Below are positions 61,124 through 64,000 of a stretch of DNA of 64,000 nucleotides, piece after piece. This stretch comes from Iamia majanohamensis. GTDB lineage: Bacteria; Actinomycetota; Acidimicrobiia; Acidimicrobiales; Iamiaceae. Each line of letters starts with the position of its first letter. Position 1 is the first letter of the stretch. The notes below the pieces were generated by a model that did no database searches, was not told the origin of the DNA, and worked only from the letters and a program-made list of their open reading frames with translations. The DNA is taken from positions 1,550,001-1,614,000 of the forward strand of contig NZ_CP116942.1 in NCBI RefSeq assembly GCF_028532485.1, written 5' to 3'. A program made the position numbers and the translations under genes.

Positions 61124-63019
61124 GTGACCTCCACGGTGGACGACCGGGGGGCCGATCCCCTCGGGCCCGACCTGGGAGGGGTGCTCGCCGCGCCCGCCCT
61201 CCTGCGTCGCACCGCCCCCGAGGTCCCGGCCGGCGCGGTGCCCGGGCGAGCCGACCCCGCCCTCGCGGAGGGGGCCGCCCCGCCCGGGGGCCCCGACGCC
61301 GCTGACCCGACGGCGGGGCGCGACGACGAGGCCCGGCGGGCCCGCCGGACCGCGACCCGTCGGTACGTCGCCCTGCTCGCCCTCCCCCTGCTCGCCGGGG
61401 CCGCCCTCCGCCTGGTGCTGGCCCTCGGCGACCAGGTGATCACCAACGACGCCAGCGCCTACCTCCAGAGCGGGCGCAACCTGGTCGAGGGCCGGGGCTT
61501 CGTCCGGGCCCCGGGCACCCCCGAGCTCCACTTCCCGCCGGGCACGCCGCTCCTTCTCGGCGGCACGTGGCGGCTGACGGGGAGCCCGCTGGTCGCGCTC
61601 ACGTCGGTGACGTTCCTCGCCTCCACGCTCTGCCTGCTGCCCCTGGCCGGGCTGGCCCGGCGCCTGGGCGGCGACCGGGCCGGGGTGGCGGCCTGCTGGG
61701 TCGGGGCCCTGGCGCCCGGCCTCACCGTCGTCCCCGTCAACGCCGGCGGCGGGTCCGAGGCCCTGCACCTGCTGTTCCTGCTCACGCTGCTGTGGCTGGT
61801 GGCCACGCTGCGGTCCCGCGAGGGCCTCGGCGTCTGGGCGACCGCGGCCGGGGCCGGGCTGGCGGCCGGGGCCCTGTACCTGACCCGGCCCGAGGGGCTG
61901 CTGCTCGTCCTCCCCGTGCTCGCCGCCGTCGTGCTCACCAGCGGCGTGGTCGGCGACCTGCGCCGCCGCGAGGTGACCGTCCGGGGCCTGCTGCGGAGGC
62001 TGGCGCCGGCCGGCGTGGTGCTGGCGGTGCTGGCCGCGTGCATGGCGCCCTACGTCGTCCACCTCCACCGCCACACCGGGTCCTGGGAGCTGACCGCGAA
62101 GTCCCAGGACGCCAACATCGAGGCCTGGCGGGCGGTGGCCGACGGCGACCGTCGGGCCCGGGACCGAGTCCTCTACGAGCTCGACGACAGCGGGCTGGGC
62201 CTGGTGGAGCGGTCCACCAGCCTGCCCGGCCTCGTCGCCGACGACCCCGGGGGCTACGCCGGCATCGTCGGCACCAACGGGGTCCAGCTGTGGTCGGAGT
62301 ACGTCGCCCCCCGGCCCTCCACCGGGTCGTCGTTCCCGTCCTGGGTCCTGCTGCCCCTGCCCCTGCTCGGCGTGGCCCTCTGGGGGGCGCGGCGGCACCG
62401 GCGCGACCCCGTGGTGCTGGCCCTCGTCGCGGTGGCCGCCCTGGCCACCGCGACCTGTGTCGGCTTCTTCGTCCAGTCCCGGTACCTGGTTCCCGCGACC
62501 GGTGCCCTCTGCGTGCTGGCCGGGCTCGGCCTGGCCGGGCTGCGGCCCCGGTGGCGCGTCGGGGCGGCGGCGGTGGCCGCCCTGCTGCTCACCGTGCCCC
62601 TCGTGACCGAGGTGGGCCGGGACCCGGGGGTGTTCGCCACCCGCGAGCCGGTCGAGCACCAGGTGGCGGGGGAGTGGCTGGCGCGCAACACCGCGGCCGA
62701 CAGCCGGGTGATGACCCGCAGCCTGGTCACCGCCTTCTACGCCCAGCGGCTCGCGCTGGCGCCGCCGTTCGCCTCCCTCGACGAGACCCTCCGCTACGCC
62801 CGCCACCACGGTGTCGACCACCTCGTGGTCGACGAGTTCCTCATGTACCGGTTCCGTCCCCAGCTCACCCCGCTGCTCGGGCCGGGGCCGTGGCCCGGGC
62901 TGCGCCTGGAGCACGCGTTCCACGAGCGGGGCCGGCTCACCCGCATCTTCGCCCTCGACCCGGCGCCGACCTCCGACTCGCCCGACCCGCCGCCCCTGGG
63001 GTTCGTGGGCGACGGCTGA
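61124..63019 (+). CDS. GT39-like membrane glycosyltransferase
   Basis: In this 631-aa protein about nine transmembrane segments follow an acidic, disordered N-terminus of about 75 residues. The first external loop has TNDASAYLQSGRNLVEG with Asp in the catalytic position and HFPPGTPLLLGG, typical of PMT_2/GT39 proteins. A soluble C-terminal domain (about 500-631) follows. It would take polyprenyl-phosphate sugars; acceptor unknown. The GTG at 61124 is the first usable start; no TANNNT box lies at 6-9 bases. Only the 148-base gap separates it from birA. Confidence 0.85.
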   Translation: MTSTVDDRGADPLGPDLGGVLAAPALLRRTAPEVPAGAVPGRADPALAEGAAPPGGPDAADPTAGRDDEARRARRTATRRYVALLALPLLAGAALRLVLALGDQVITNDASAYLQSGRNLVEGRGFVRAPGTPELHFPPGTPLLLGGTWRLTGSPLVALTSVTFLASTLCLLPLAGLARRLGGDRAGVAACWVGALAPGLTVVPVNAGGGSEALHLLFLLTLLWLVATLRSREGLGVWATAAGAGLAAGALYLTRPEGLLLVLPVLAAVVLTSGVVGDLRRREVTVRGLLRRLAPAGVVLAVLAACMAPYVVHLHRHTGSWELTAKSQDANIEAWRAVADGDRRARDRVLYELDDSGLGLVERSTSLPGLVADDPGGYAGIVGTNGVQLWSEYVAPRPSTGSSFPSWVLLPLPLLGVALWGARRHRRDPVVLALVAVAALATATCVGFFVQSRYLVPATGALCVLAGLGLAGLRPRWRVGAAAVAALLLTVPLVTEVGRDPGVFATREPVEHQVAGEWLARNTAADSRVMTRSLVTAFYAQRLALAPPFASLDETLRYARHHGVDHLVVDEFLMYRFRPQLTPLLGPGPWPGLRLEHAFHERGRLTRIFALDPAPTSDSPDPPPLGFVGDG

Positions 63020-63046
63020 GGCCCGGGCCAGCGGGCGCGGGACGCG

Positions 63047-63907
63047 TCAGGGGTCGAGGGTGCGGGCCTCGACCGCCGCCAGCGCCGCCGACGCGGCCTC
63101 GGTGACCGGACCGGGGCACGGGGTCGGGAGGGCGCCCCCGTCGACCTCCCCGATGGGCTGCACGTCGCGGGTCGAGGAGGTCAGGAAGGCCTCGTCCGCA
63201 GAGCGGAGGTCGTCGAGGGTGAGGGTGTCGGACTCCGACGCGCCTGCGACCTCGAGGACCAGCTCCCGGGTGATGCCGGCCAGGCAGCCCGTGGCCAGGC
63301 CCGGGGTGAGCAGGGCACCGCCACGCACCACGAACACGTTGGAGCCGGTGCCCTCGCTGAGGCGACCGTGGACGTCGGCGAAGACGGCCTCGGACGCCCC
63401 CGCGGCCCGGGCCCGGGCCAGGGCCAGGACGTTCTCGGCGTAGGAGGTCGACTTCACCCCGGCCAGGGCGCCGGTGGGGTTCCGCGTGAAGGGGACGGTG
63501 GCCACCCGGGTCACCGGCTCCCAGGAGGTGGGGGGCGAGGTGACCACCAGCACCGTCGCCGGCGCGCCCCCGCGGTCGCTGCCGGCGGGTCCCGGGCCCC
63601 CGGTGAGGGTCAGCCGCACCCGCCCGACGGGGCTGCCGCCCTCGTCGGCGGCGGAGAGGACGGCGGCGCAGGCGGCGCGCAGGTCGTCGTCGGCCAGCGG
63701 CACCTCGAGCTCGAGGGCGGCGGCCGAGCGGTGCAGCCGGCGGAGGTGCCGGGTGAGGGCGAAGGGGGTGCCGTCGACCACCTTCATGGTCTCGAACACG
63801 CCGTCGCCGACCGTGAGGCCGTGGTCGCTGACGCCGACGGTGGCCTGGTCGGTGGGCAGCACCCGACCGTCGATCCAGCACCAGCTGGCGGGGGCGGGGG
63901 CCGTCAC
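63047..63907 (-). CDS. Class IV aminotransferase (aminodeoxychorismate lyase-like)
   Basis: The 286-aa PLP fold-type IV protein has GVSDHGLTVGDGVFETMKV near the start, the PLP Lys in GVKSTSYAENVLALARA, and VHGRLSEGTGSNVFVV, the phosphate-binding glycine loop. It could be aminodeoxychorismate lyase, branched-chain or D-amino acid aminotransferase. The GTGA overlap with a PabB-like C-terminus favours 4-amino-4-deoxychorismate lyase in folate synthesis. I start at the GTG at 63907 (VTAPAPASW) because it overlaps the upstream stop; a longer frame to 63973 would run inside that gene. Confidence 0.82.
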   Translation of the reverse strand: MTAPAPASWCWIDGRVLPTDQATVGVSDHGLTVGDGVFETMKVVDGTPFALTRHLRRLHRSAAALELEVPLADDDLRAACAAVLSAADEGGSPVGRVRLTLTGGPGPAGSDRGGAPATVLVVTSPPTSWEPVTRVATVPFTRNPTGALAGVKSTSYAENVLALARARAAGASEAVFADVHGRLSEGTGSNVFVVRGGALLTPGLATGCLAGITRELVLEVAGASESDTLTLDDLRSADEAFLTSSTRDVQPIGEVDGGALPTPCPGPVTEAASAALAAVEARTLDP

Positions 63908-63999
63908 CGGGCCAGCCTCCCACGGCTGGCGAGGCCGATCAGCCGGGCCGCCTTCAGCTCGGTCTCGGCCCACTCGCCGTCGGGGTCCGAGCCCCAGGT
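63904..63999 (-). CDS. Aminodeoxychorismate/anthranilate synthase component I, C-terminal end
   Basis: Only the last 31 codons are inside the window. They read SDPDGEWAETELKAARLIG, the usual C-terminal end of chorismate-binding enzymes (PabB/TrpE), followed by an Arg-rich tail. The TGA overlaps the GTG of the class IV aminotransferase. Together they would make 4-aminobenzoate from chorismate. TrpE cannot be excluded from this fragment alone. Confidence 0.6.
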   Translation of the reverse strand, partial: TWGSDPDGEWAETELKAARLIGLASRGRLAR

Positions 64000-64000
64000 G

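Overview
The window is a chromosomal segment of a very GC-rich actinobacterium. GC is roughly 75% by eye, GTG starts are frequent, and genes are packed with GTGA and TGATG overlaps. The gene set (actinobacterial UppS, LpdA-type oxidoreductase, MoxR-DUF58-SpoIIM-RDD block, B12-dependent MetH and methylmalonyl-CoA mutase) and the coding style suggest the class Acidimicrobiia, perhaps near Iamia. That placement is an inference, not a database match. I see no tRNA, rRNA, CRISPR array, insertion sequence or prophage, and no gene-free stretch over 300 bases.

Layout. (1) 1-3.35 kb: lipoyl metabolism, with the tail of dihydrolipoyl dehydrogenase, an E2 acyltransferase and a natural LipB-LipA fusion. 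(2) 3.5-6.6 kb: GHMP kinase, two small membrane proteins, an M24 peptidase. (3) 6.6-17.7 kb, minus strand: an exopolysaccharide cluster with priming transferase, Wzz/BY-kinase, flippase, two sulfotransferases, a kinase-like protein, O-antigen ligase, GT2 and an Alg13/Alg14-like pair. The eight genes from 17702 down to 9790 overlap end to start. (4) 17.8-22.5 kb: secreted GH16 and beta-propeller lipoproteins, an 8-helix membrane protein, an EEP-family phosphatase/nuclease. (5) 22.5-31.8 kb: MetH, UppS, polyprenyl synthase, cobalamin adenosyltransferase, PepA, an unknown helical protein, Sir2. (6) 31.8-36.6 kb: membrane glycosyltransferase, rhodanese-MoeZ, flippase-like protein. (7) 36.6-45 kb: GPDPase_memb/DUF4129/DUF4350/MoxR/DUF58 facing SpoIIM and RDD, then a WXG-like two-gene unit. 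(8) 45-49.4 kb: methyltransferase, polyprenol-phosphate glycosyltransferase, membrane glycosyltransferase, MeaB. (9) 49.5-60 kb: SGNH lipoprotein, methylmalonyl-CoA mutase, kynureninase, histidine phosphatase, ECHDC3-like protein, LpdA, RDD protein, acyl-CoA carboxylase alpha chain. (10) 60.1-64 kb: BirA, GT39, aminotransferase IV and the end of a PabB-like gene.

How the genes connect. AccA/AccC-BCCP, BirA, methylmalonyl-CoA mutase, MeaB and the adenosyltransferase make a propionyl-CoA/B12 module spread over about 32 kb. The EPS cluster has the parts of a Wzx/Wzy pathway plus two sulfotransferases, so a sulfated surface polymer is plausible. UppS and the polyprenyl synthase supply lipid carriers. 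At about 20 starts a TANNNT box sits 6-9 nt upstream, so leaderless transcription appears to be the default here. Where genes converge, perfect GC hairpins without U-tracts sit across or between the stop codons.
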